Below are positions 9,644-17,218 of a stretch of DNA of 64,000 nt, one piece after another. A program made the translations under genes and the position numbers. The DNA lies in assembly GCF_002117125.1 (NCBI RefSeq), contig NZ_CP019344.1, positions 434,001 through 498,000 of the forward strand, read 5' to 3'. The notes beneath the pieces were generated by a model that was given only the letters and a program-made list of their open reading frames with translations, was not told the origin of the DNA and ran no database searches. The stretch is from Nonlabens spongiae. GTDB lineage: Bacteria; Bacteroidota; Bacteroidia; Flavobacteriales; Flavobacteriaceae. Positions within the stretch are counted from its first letter, which is position 1, and each line of letters begins with the position of its first letter.

Positions 9644-10051
9644 CTAATCTTTAATCTCCTCCCACAGCTTTTCAGAAGTCAGGCGATAGGTACCCACAAA
9701 ATCCCAGTTGCATTCATGGGGAGCAATGACGGAGAGGAACGGCTGTCCCTTTCGATCTTTGTACAAATGGTAAGTCTCGCCCACTATAGGCTCAAATGAG
9801 AACTTTGCACCATAAACTAGCTGATTATCCTCATATTGCTTAAGCATGGCATCATATTGCGCCTTGAGCTGGTCAAATTGCGATTTGATTTCATGGTTCA
9901 CCTTATTGATATTGTTCTGTTTCCACGAGGTAATGTCGGGAGTAGTAATTTTAGGCGCTCCCACACCGCTGGCATAAGGCAAAATCGCGGCGTTATACGT
10001 TCCTGTTTCTTCGTCGTAAACGATATGGTCTGGCTTTTTCTTCTCGCTCAT
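9644..10051 (-). CDS. DUF2452 family protein
   Basis: 135 residues, soluble, no signal peptide. It matches my recollection of the DUF2452 family of Bacteroidota: an N-terminal PDHIVYDEETGTYNAAILPYASGVGAPKI stretch, a central coiled-coil helix (about 50-85, KSQFDQLKAQYDAMLKQ) and a C-terminal strand-rich part (FEPIVGETYHLYKD). Function unknown. It stands alone between acs and the next gene; the 5' flank holds a palindrome copy at 10137. Confidence 0.75.
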   Translation of the reverse strand: MSEKKKPDHIVYDEETGTYNAAILPYASGVGAPKITTPDITSWKQNNINKVNHEIKSQFDQLKAQYDAMLKQYEDNQLVYGAKFSFEPIVGETYHLYKDRKGQPFLSVIAPHECNWDFVGTYRLTSEKLWEEIKD

Positions 10052-10136
10052 GACACAAAGGTAATCATGCCCTGAATTATTTGTTTATACTTAACTGGAT
10101 TTTATTAAACAGAAATTAGTTGGTTGTTGATTATCT

Positions 10137-10152
10137 CGCTTTCGCGAAAGCG
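10137..10152. repeat. CGCTTTCGCGAAAGCG palindrome, copy 3 (intergenic)
   Basis: Perfect copy between the divergent DUF2452 gene and the 88-residue gene; the right flank continues as TAA, as in several intergenic copies. Confidence 0.97.
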
Positions 10153-10240
10153 TAACAATCAACACATATTTATCTAAATAAAAAATTTTCCTACGTAACA
10201 AACTTCGCAGTAGGCTTACTTATGAGATAAATGCCAAGAA

Positions 10241-10507
10241 ATGACAAACCAAATTCAATTTAAAGACTTTCATCCGCAGGTCATAGAAACCTCATTTTGG
10301 AAAGGCAAGAAATATGAGTCAATCGAGATGGTTCTGGAACGAGTTAATGAATGGATCCGTAAAAGTTATAATAGGGAAATTATCAATGTTGAGACCATTC
10401 AGGCATTTACCGGTCATACCCAAAAAAGCTCTACGCCTTATAAGCCAGTAGTTACGGGCGGCGGACATATGTTTACTGTGCAGTTCCTGAGACTGTGGTA
10501 CAAGTGA
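10241..10507 (+). CDS. Hypothetical protein, 88 aa
   Basis: 88 residues with a plausible ATG, soluble, mixed alpha/beta composition: FKDFHPQVIETSFWKGKKYESI, then an amphipathic helix (MVLERVNEWIRKSY), and a C-terminal aromatic segment (MFTVQFLRLWYK). The codon pattern looks like that of neighbouring genes. I do not recognise a family. It stands alone, preceded by a palindrome-containing spacer. Confidence 0.55.
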   Translation: MTNQIQFKDFHPQVIETSFWKGKKYESIEMVLERVNEWIRKSYNREIINVETIQAFTGHTQKSSTPYKPVVTGGGHMFTVQFLRLWYK

Positions 10508-10816
10508 GTTATCGTTTTCAGTCGATAGTGGGGTTGAGCCGTATTTCTTTAAACTTTACCTTTCACCAAAGGTTTCTCACCAGCTACGCCTGCCGATTTA
10601 GTGAGCAGTAGAAAGCATGCATTTTATAAAGTGAGTCGATGATTTGCAAAGAATCTTCAAAATTTCAAAATCTAGTATGGTGTCACCCTTCAGGGCTTGG
10701 GATTCAATTCTCCGTTTTTTCATGTTTAAATTTTGAAGAAAAACCTAGCCCTTCAGAACTTAGAATAAGGTTTTAGGATTATGGCTTGTCAGTTATCTTT
10801 GATGAAAAATTAGACT
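10508..10816. other. Intergenic region before menB
   Basis: About 310 bp without a convincing gene. It contains short imperfect inverted segments (for example CCCTTCAGGGCTTGGG at about 10687) and, at its right end, a promoter-like element for menB. Nothing else recognised. Confidence 0.5.
10794..10801 (+). promoter_or_regulatory. Putative -7 box (TATCTTTG) for menB
   Basis: Matches the Bacteroidota -7 consensus TANNTTTG, 15 bp before the menB ATG. The -33 region at about 10771 is TTTTAGG, a weak match to TTTG. Confidence 0.5.
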
Positions 10817-11659
10817 ATGTCCCAGATAGAGTGGAAAACCGCCATCGAGTTTCAAGATATTACCTACAAAAAATGTAACGGTATTGCGCGTATTGCTTTC
10901 AATAGACCTGAGGTGCGCAATGCATTCAGGCCACTAACTGTTTCTGAGTTGATTAAAGCCTTTTATGATGCTCAGGAAGATCTTTCTGTAGGAGTTGTGA
11001 TTTTGACCGGAGAAGGACCATCACCCAAAGACGGAGGCTGGGCATTCTGCAGCGGTGGCGATCAGCGAGCTAGGGGAGTAGATGGTTATAAAGACGATTC
11101 CGGCACGGGTCGTTTGAACATTCTTGAAGTTCAGCGTATGATACGCTTTATGCCTAAGGTCGTTATTTGTGCCGTTTCAGGCTGGGCAGTAGGCGGTGGA
11201 CACAGTCTGCATGTAGTCTGTGACATGACCATCGCGAGCAAAGAACACGCCATTTTTAAACAAACCGATACTGATGTGGCCAGCGTAGATGCTGGTTATG
11301 GGAGCGCTTATCTCGCCAAAATGGTAGGACAGAAAAAAGCTCGTGAGATTTTCTTTTTGGGACGTAATTATTCTGCGCAGGAAGCGATGGACATGGGAAT
11401 GGTTAACGCTGTAGTTCCTCACGATGAATTGGATCAAACCGCTTATGATTGGGGACAGGAAATTCTCAAAAAATCACCTACAGCTATCAAAATGGCAAAA
11501 TTTGCCATGAACGCGACCGACGATGGTATGGTAGGACAACAGGTATTTGCTGGTGAGATGACCCGATTGATCTACATGACTGATGAAGCCCGTGAAGGTC
11601 GTGATGCCTTTCTGGAAAAACGCGCTCCTGATTGGGGAAAGGATCGATATATTCCTTAA
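10817..11659 (+). CDS. menB: 1,4-dihydroxy-2-naphthoyl-CoA synthase
   Basis: 280 residues, the usual length for MenB of the crotonase superfamily. It cyclises o-succinylbenzoyl-CoA to 1,4-dihydroxy-2-naphthoyl-CoA in menaquinone synthesis. Visible marks: FNRPEVRNAFRP near residue 35, the oxyanion-hole stretch FCSGGDQRARG (about 77-87), AVSGWAVGGGHSLHVVCD (about 120), TDVASVDAGYGSAYLAKMVG and the C-terminal RAPDWGKDRYIP. No other men gene is adjacent. Its stop codon overlaps that of the convergent symporter gene. Confidence 0.95.
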   Translation: MSQIEWKTAIEFQDITYKKCNGIARIAFNRPEVRNAFRPLTVSELIKAFYDAQEDLSVGVVILTGEGPSPKDGGWAFCSGGDQRARGVDGYKDDSGTGRLNILEVQRMIRFMPKVVICAVSGWAVGGGHSLHVVCDMTIASKEHAIFKQTDTDVASVDAGYGSAYLAKMVGQKKAREIFFLGRNYSAQEAMDMGMVNAVVPHDELDQTAYDWGQEILKKSPTAIKMAKFAMNATDDGMVGQQVFAGEMTRLIYMTDEAREGRDAFLEKRAPDWGKDRYIP

Positions 11660-13398
11660 AAAAACTTTTTTCTCAAACCAAATAACACACCAGTACTCAG
11701 TAAAAAAGACGAGCAAAGCAACAAACCTAATACGGTTTCTCCATAAAGCAATTTGCCCATCCCAAACAAGAGGCTGTAAACTCCTATGGTTCCTAAGAGA
11801 AAACCTAGTGTTTTAAACTGGAAGTTATGAAATTTTGACTCTTGACCAAAAATCATATTGTCAAAATGCATAATAGTCTTTAAGTCGTTTTTAGGTCCTA
11901 GAAGGGTTGCGAGTATCCACGCGATGGTGGTAATAAACACATTGAGACATATGCTTTCCCAGCTCTGCAGTTCGCCAAACAACTGGTTTTGCAATCCGAG
12001 TGCTTCACTACTATTGACAAAAAACAAAATGGCATTTAAAAAAGAAACAATCATCGCCACGATCTCAGACCACGGATTGATACGATACCAGAACCAGCGT
12101 AGAATAAATAACAATCCAGAACCGGCACCTATTTGAATGATGAGGTCAAAGGCGACTTTAGCTTCTTCTAGAATATAGGAGAGTCCAGCAGCGGTGGCAA
12201 TCATCAAGATCATAGATAACTGCCCTACGCGTAATTTCTTTTTTTCAGATGCTCTCTGATCGATGAATCGCGCGTAAAAATCATTGACTACATAACTGGA
12301 TCCCCAATTGAGGTGAGTGGAAATTGTGCTCATAAACGCGGCGATTAGGGAAGTGACAACCAGACCCAATAGCCCAGCTGGCAATAAGGTAAGCATAGCA
12401 GGATATCCCAAATCATCTTTAATGAAACTGGATTCTAGATTGGGAAAGGCAGTCGCCAGAGCATTTAGATTGGGAAATACGATCAATGATGCAAGCCCTA
12501 TCAAAATCCACGGCCAAGGCCTCAAAGCATAATGCGCTAGATTGAAAAAAAGCACGGCCCAAGTGGCGTGCCGTTCTGTTTTAGCCGAAAGCATGCGTTG
12601 AGCAATGTATCCACCACCTCCAGGTTCAGAACCGGGATACCAGGTACTCCACCATTGTACCGCAATAGGGATGATGAATATGCCCATTACCAGATCAGTA
12701 TTATTAAAATCTGGAAGCAGCTCTAATTTGTTGACGACATTGGGATGGGTCACCATAGCTTCCAGTCCGCCTATCTCTGGAAGGTTGATTAAATAATATG
12801 TTGCCCAGACCGAGCCGCCCATTGCTATAAGGAACTGGACAAAATCTGTGATGAGAACTCCTTTCAGCCCACCGATTAAAGAATAGATCAATGTTACGAT
12901 GCACGCGAGCAAAAGAGTCTCGTGACTTGCAAAGCCGAACATTACATGTCCTATTTTAATGGCTGCTAGACAAACTGTTGCCATCACTACGATGTTGAAT
13001 ACTACGCCTAGATAGATAGCTCTGAAACCTCTCAAAAAGGCGGCACTCTTGCCACTATAACGCAACTCGTAAAACTCCAGATCTGTAGTTATGCCGCTGC
13101 GTCTCCACAATCGGGCATAAAAAAATACCGTGAGCATTCCAGTCAGTAAGAATGACCACCATACCCAGTTGTTTGAAACACCTTTATCTCTAACTAATCC
13201 AGTGACCAGATTAGGCGTATCTGCTGCAAAAGTGGTAGCAACCATGCTCACGCCTAGCAGCCACCAGGGCATATTCCTATCTGAAAGAAAGAACGATTTA
13301 CTGCTTGAGGTACTTTTGCGAGACACTAGAAAACCTATCAAAAGCGATAGAATGAAAAATCCTATAACTATGGAAATATCAACGAATTGCAGCTTCAT
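11656..13398 (-). CDS. Sodium/solute symporter (SSS family)
   Basis: 580 residues with about 13-14 hydrophobic segments. The start MKLQFVDISIVIGFFILSLLIGFLVSRKS is typical of SSS carriers, followed by FFLSDRNMPWWLLGVSMVATTFAADTPNLVTG and the WYPGSEPGGGGYIAQRMLSAKTE loop. The second half has MSTISTHLNWGSSYVVNDFY, the conserved sodium-site region. It differs clearly from the VC_2705-type carrier at 2.3 kb and has no DUF4212 partner. Family members move sugars, nucleosides, proline or carboxylates; the substrate cannot be told here. Single-gene unit, tail-to-tail with menB (stops overlap). Confidence 0.85.
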   Translation of the reverse strand: MKLQFVDISIVIGFFILSLLIGFLVSRKSTSSSKSFFLSDRNMPWWLLGVSMVATTFAADTPNLVTGLVRDKGVSNNWVWWSFLLTGMLTVFFYARLWRRSGITTDLEFYELRYSGKSAAFLRGFRAIYLGVVFNIVVMATVCLAAIKIGHVMFGFASHETLLLACIVTLIYSLIGGLKGVLITDFVQFLIAMGGSVWATYYLINLPEIGGLEAMVTHPNVVNKLELLPDFNNTDLVMGIFIIPIAVQWWSTWYPGSEPGGGGYIAQRMLSAKTERHATWAVLFFNLAHYALRPWPWILIGLASLIVFPNLNALATAFPNLESSFIKDDLGYPAMLTLLPAGLLGLVVTSLIAAFMSTISTHLNWGSSYVVNDFYARFIDQRASEKKKLRVGQLSMILMIATAAGLSYILEEAKVAFDLIIQIGAGSGLLFILRWFWYRINPWSEIVAMIVSFLNAILFFVNSSEALGLQNQLFGELQSWESICLNVFITTIAWILATLLGPKNDLKTIMHFDNMIFGQESKFHNFQFKTLGFLLGTIGVYSLLFGMGKLLYGETVLGLLLCSSFLLSTGVLFGLRKKFF

Positions 13399-13514
13399 TA
13401 AAGAAAGTTATTAACGATAACGTTTGAAATTTTGAGAAACGCTAAATATAGATTAATTCACTTCAAACCTTACGATTTCTTTAGTAGATTGGCGTGCTTT
13501 TTATTAAAAATACA

Positions 13515-14501
13515 ATGTCAACGACAATAAAAAAGATAGGTGTAATGACCTCTGGAGGAGATTCTCCAGGAATGAATCCAGCGATAAGGTCAGTGGTTAG
13601 AACCTGTGCATATCACAATATAGAATGTGTTGGAATTTATCGCGGTTATCAAGGATTAATTGAGGGCGACTTTAAATATCTAGATGCTCGTAGTGTAAAT
13701 AATATCATCAACAAGGGAGGAACAATTTTGAAAAGTGCTCGCTCCCAAGAATTCAGAACTAAAGAAGGTCGCCAGAAAGCTTATGATAATGCTGTTAAGG
13801 AAGGTATCGATGCATTGGTGGTCATAGGAGGTGATGGTAGCTTCACAGGAGCGATGATTTTCTCTGATGAATTCGGCGTTTCTGTGATGGGGATTCCAGG
13901 TACGATTGACAATGATATTCATGGTACTGATTCAACTCTGGGGTATGATACGGCTTTGAATACTGTGGTAGAGGCTATTGACAAGATCAGAGATACGGCC
14001 AGTTCTCACAACCGTTTATTTTTTGTGGAGGTGATGGGACGTGATGTGGGTCACATTGCGCTTAACGCTGGAGTAGGAGCTGGTGCAGAAGAGATCTTGA
14101 TTCCTGAGGAAAATTTGGGTAAGGATAGACTTATTGAAAGTTTGAGAAGATCAAGACAATCTGGAAAATCCAGTAGCATCGTAGTTGTTGCAGAGGGTGA
14201 CAAAACAGGGTCAAATGTCTTCGATTTAAAAAATTACGTAGAAGAGAATCTCCCAGAATATGAAGTACGAGTATCTGTTTTAGGACACATGCAGCGTGGT
14301 GGATCGCCCTCCTGTTGGGATCGTGTGCTCGCGAGTCGCATGGGTGTTAAAGCCGTTGAGAGTCTTATGGAGGGTAAAACTAACTATATGGTGGGAATTA
14401 AAGAGAACAAAATGTCTCTTTGCCCTATAGATAAAGCGGTAAAAGGAAAGACTGAAATTGACATGGAGTTGCTGCGCGTTAGTGACATCATGACTACATA
14501 A
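13515..14501 (+). CDS. pfkA: ATP-dependent 6-phosphofructokinase
   Basis: 328 residues from the ATG at 13515. An upstream in-frame TTG at 13494 would add MLFIKNT, but MSTTIKKIGVMTSGGDSPGMN fits family N-termini. It phosphorylates fructose 6-phosphate in glycolysis. Motifs: ATP site GGDGSFTGA (about 104), catalytic GIPGTIDNDI (Asp general base), EVMGRDVGHIAL, and HMQRGGSPSCWDR. The Gly-Asp-Gly of GGDGS indicates ATP rather than PPi as phosphoryl donor. gap follows after 32 bp and a sugar kinase after that. Confidence 0.95.
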   Translation: MSTTIKKIGVMTSGGDSPGMNPAIRSVVRTCAYHNIECVGIYRGYQGLIEGDFKYLDARSVNNIINKGGTILKSARSQEFRTKEGRQKAYDNAVKEGIDALVVIGGDGSFTGAMIFSDEFGVSVMGIPGTIDNDIHGTDSTLGYDTALNTVVEAIDKIRDTASSHNRLFFVEVMGRDVGHIALNAGVGAGAEEILIPEENLGKDRLIESLRRSRQSGKSSSIVVVAEGDKTGSNVFDLKNYVEENLPEYEVRVSVLGHMQRGGSPSCWDRVLASRMGVKAVESLMEGKTNYMVGIKENKMSLCPIDKAVKGKTEIDMELLRVSDIMTT

Positions 14502-14533
14502 TTTAATTTGAATCCAATAAACAATAGATAGAA

Positions 14534-15538
14534 ATGAGTAAGAAACTAAGATTAGGTATAAACGGATTTGGGCGTATAGGACGCATTGTGTTCAGAGCAA
14601 CTTTGAAAAGAGAAAATGTTGAGGTTGTAGCCATTAATGATTTAGTAGATGTTGAGCAACTTGCCTACCTACTTGAATATGATTCAGTTCATGGACGTTA
14701 TGGTGGTTCCATTGAAATTAAAGATGGTAATCTTATTGTAGACGGTGTTGAAGTAAGGGTAACCAGTGAGCGTGATCCTAAAAACCTTAAGTGGGATGAA
14801 GTAGGAGTAGATGTGGTAGCAGACTGTACCGGTATCTTTACAGACCTTGATAATGCGCAAGCACATATCGATGCCGGCGCTAAGAAAGTTGTGATCTCTG
14901 CACCTTCTAAAACAGCTCCTATGTTTGTAATGGGGGTAAATGACTCTAAACTTACTGCAGATCACAAAATCGTTTCAAACGCATCTTGTACCACAAACTG
15001 TCTCGCGCCTATGGCTAAGATCCTAGATGAGAACTTTGGTATCGAGGAGGCTCTTATGACTACCGTGCACGCTACAACAGCGTCTCAATCTACGGTAGAT
15101 GCTCCGGCCAAGAAAAACTACCGTTTGGGACGTAGCGCATTAAATAACATCATCCCTACATCCACGGGAGCTGCAGTAGCAGTTACTAAGGTAATTCCTG
15201 AATTGAAAGGTAAATTGACGGGTATGGCTTTCCGTGTTCCTACAGCAGATGTTTCTGTAGTGGATCTTACGGTGAAGTTGAAAAAAGAGACGAGTCTGGA
15301 TGAAATTAATTCCGCTTTCGCGAAAGCGTCACAAGGCGACATGGCTGGAGTAGTAGGTTACACAGATGAGCCAGTCGTATCTCAAGATTTTGTAAGTGAT
15401 GCCCGTACCAGTATTTATGATGCGGGAGCTGCGATTGAACTCAATCCCACATTTTTCAAACTGGTAAGCTGGTATGACAACGAGTTTGGTTATTCTAACA
15501 AGTTAGTAGACCTTGCCGAAAAGGTAAACTCACTTTAA
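14534..15538 (+). CDS. gap: Glyceraldehyde-3-phosphate dehydrogenase
   Basis: 334 residues, standard length. NAD-binding NGFGRIGR at the N-terminus, catalytic cysteine in [12 protein letters not shown] (about 150-161), and [15 protein letters not shown] at the C-terminus. Oxidises glyceraldehyde 3-phosphate with phosphate and NAD. Co-directional with pfkA (32 bp gap) and followed by a terminator. In the catalytic domain the residues AFAKA are encoded by an exact copy of the 16-bp palindrome. By recollection of E. coli GapA the same helix there has equal length, so the palindrome was accommodated without an insertion. Confidence 0.96.
   Translation: MSKKLRLGINGFGRIGRIVFRATLKRENVEVVAINDLVDVEQLAYLLEYDSVHGRYGGSIEIKDGNLIVDGVEVRVTSERDPKNLKWDEVGVDVVADCTGIFTDLDNAQAHIDAGAKKVVISAPSKTAPMFVMGVNDSKLTADHKIVSNASCTTNCLAPMAKILDENFGIEEALMTTVHATTASQSTVDAPAKKNYRLGRSALNNIIPTSTGAAVAVTKVIPELKGKLTGMAFRVPTADVSVVDLTVKLKKETSLDEINSAFAKASQGDMAGVVGYTDEPVVSQDFVSDARTSIYDAGAAIELNPTFFKLVSWYDNEFGYSNKLVDLAEKVNSL
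15313..15328. repeat. CGCTTTCGCGAAAGCG palindrome, copy 4 (in gap)
   Basis: Perfect copy within gap, read as AFAKA in a helix of the catalytic domain. Confidence 0.97.
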
Positions 15539-15547
15539 TAATTTTCT

Positions 15548-15588
15548 AAAAGCTGGGATCTAAATTTGATTCCAGCTTTTTTATTTTT
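15548..15588 (+). terminator. Rho-independent terminator after gap
   Basis: Stem AAAAGCTGG ... CCAGCTTTT followed by a T-rich tract (TTTTTTATTTTT), 10 bp after the gap stop and just before the sugar kinase start at 15607. Confidence 0.8.
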
Positions 15589-15606
15589 CCAACTTAAACA
15601 ATCCAT

Positions 15607-16470
15607 ATGATACTTATTACCGATAGTGGATCTACTAAATGCGACTGGATTGCCATTGATAACGATGGTAATGAAATCTTTAAAACAAGAACTAAAGGGA
15701 TGAATCCCGCGATTCTAAGCGTGGAGCAACTCCAGGCGAGAATTGATGAGAGCGTTGAGTTAGTAGAACATCGGGAGAAAGTTGAAAAGTTATACTTCTA
15801 CGGAGCAGGCTGCGGGACTGAAAAACCCAGACAAACGCTGGAGGTTTTGTTGAAAGGACATTTCAGTAAAGCTGATGAAGTCATGGTCAAAGAAGATACT
15901 GCTGCTGCCGTTTATGCTGCAGTGGGCGATCGTCCTGGGATTGTTTGTATACTGGGAACTGGATCAAATTGCTGTTTTTCAGACGGTAAAGAGATTCATC
16001 AGAAAATTGTTTCTTTGGGTTACACCATTATGGACGAGGCCAGCGGTAACTGGTACGGTAAGGAACTGATCAGGGATTACAGTTTTAAAAGTATGCCACA
16101 ACGCCTGCGTGAAAGATTTAGCAGTGCCTATGATCTAGATCCTGACTTTGTGAAGAAAAACCTTTACAAAGAACCTAATCCTAATGCCTACCTCGCAAAA
16201 CACGCGGAGTTTATCTTTCAAAATCTAGATGAACCTTATATCAAAAAGGTGCTACGCCGTGGTTTGCGTAAATTCTCTCGTAATATGATTCTTCAGTTTC
16301 ATGAAGAAATCAAAGAGTACAAAGTACACTTTGTTGGCAGCATTGCTTATTTTGCCGAGCGTCGTATCAAGCAAGTAGCAGATGAGTTTGATTATGAAGT
16401 AGGGAATATCGTAAGAAGGCCTATTGAAGGTTTGGTAGATTACCACATCAAAAAATTAAAATCAGCTTAG
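15607..16470 (+). CDS. N-acetylglucosamine kinase-like, BadF/BadG/BcrA/BcrD ATPase family
   Basis: 287 residues of the ASKHA fold: phosphate-1 motif DSGSTKCDW (about 6-14), a second phosphate loop ILGTGSNCCFSDG (about 119-131) and an adenosine-type motif near VHFVGSIAYFAERR. Bacteroidota proteins of this type next to pfkA-gap are annotated as N-acetylglucosamine kinases, phosphorylating the sugar at C6. Substrate is by family and context, not proven. It follows the gap terminator and its end overlaps the convergent gene by 4 bp. Confidence 0.75.
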   Translation: MILITDSGSTKCDWIAIDNDGNEIFKTRTKGMNPAILSVEQLQARIDESVELVEHREKVEKLYFYGAGCGTEKPRQTLEVLLKGHFSKADEVMVKEDTAAAVYAAVGDRPGIVCILGTGSNCCFSDGKEIHQKIVSLGYTIMDEASGNWYGKELIRDYSFKSMPQRLRERFSSAYDLDPDFVKKNLYKEPNPNAYLAKHAEFIFQNLDEPYIKKVLRRGLRKFSRNMILQFHEEIKEYKVHFVGSIAYFAERRIKQVADEFDYEVGNIVRRPIEGLVDYHIKKLKSA

Positions 16471-17153
16471 AGCTTCTGCTTGAAGAATACCGATTCTTTT
16501 AAATCTGGATCGTAGAAATAAAACACACTACAGTTTTCAGAAAGCTTGAATTCAAATAAGAATTCAAGCTTTTTTATTTTCCTGAAATCCATATCGTTGA
16601 TCAACCATTGCGGATAACCACCTACTTGAAGTGAGTACTCCGGTGAAGTTGCTACCTTATTTTTTGCTTTTTTGTACAGGCTCCACGGCGCATTGGGCGC
16701 TTTTGTTTTGATTAAATCATTCAAGTCCTTATTCCTATGAACCAATTCTTCCCAAATGGGTAGGGAAGGAGCCGTTAGAAATTTTTCACTGTCCGGTGAT
16801 GATCCATTGCTATCAGAATTTAGAATCAGCGCGTGGTATTTATCATTCTTAACCGCCTTTTCCGGTTGAGCATAAAACTTGCATAAATGATTTCCGCATG
16901 TAAACTCTGCAATGAGTGGTAAAGGCTGCAACTTGGGATCCAGCGGATGCTCGTTTTCGATTTCTTGAGGGATCTCTTGTAGAACCGGAGTGCCATAAGA
17001 AGCAGCGATGCTAATGTCTTTCAAACGCTCTGAAACCGCTCTTACATCAGCATCGTTAAAGCTCACGAGCTCTTTTCTACTGCGCATCAGGTTCTCATAG
17101 TAGGTGCTGACTCCGCCCAGCCATTTTTCTAATTTGGAAAACATAGTGTTCAT
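16467..17153 (-). CDS. Hypothetical soluble protein, 228 aa
   Basis: 228 residues, no signal peptide or membrane segment. It begins MNTMFSKLEKWLGGVSTYYENLMRSRKELVSF, an amphipathic helix-rich N-terminus, and has a second part with strands and charged loops. I recognise no family. It is 66 bp downstream of the DUF349 gene with a terminator between them. The coding sequence for its C-terminal part (KLEFLFEFKL) also contains, on the opposite strand, a perfect 12-bp hairpin plus T-run that probably terminates the convergent sugar-kinase transcript. Confidence 0.6.
   Translation of the reverse strand: MNTMFSKLEKWLGGVSTYYENLMRSRKELVSFNDADVRAVSERLKDISIAASYGTPVLQEIPQEIENEHPLDPKLQPLPLIAEFTCGNHLCKFYAQPEKAVKNDKYHALILNSDSNGSSPDSEKFLTAPSLPIWEELVHRNKDLNDLIKTKAPNAPWSLYKKAKNKVATSPEYSLQVGGYPQWLINDMDFRKIKKLEFLFEFKLSENCSVFYFYDPDLKESVFFKQKL
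16542..16580 (+). terminator. Terminator for the sugar kinase, embedded in a convergent CDS
   Basis: Perfect 12-bp stem AAGCTTGAATTC / GAATTCAAGCTT with loop AAATAA, then TTTTATTTT on the plus strand, 71 bp after the kinase stop. It lies wholly inside the 16467-17153 minus-strand gene. Confidence 0.75.
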
Positions 17154-17162
17154 TGAGTTTTC

Positions 17163-17194
17163 TAAAATAAAAAAGCGCCAGGGAACCGGCGCTT
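17163..17194 (-). terminator. Terminator after the DUF349 gene
   Basis: Read on the minus strand: stem AAGCGCC / GGCGCTT with loop GGTTCCCT, followed by TTTTTATTTT. It lies between the DUF349 stop (17219) and the hypothetical gene start (17153). Confidence 0.75.
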
Positions 17195-17218
17195 AGTTTA
17201 AGAAATTCTGTTGAAGAA

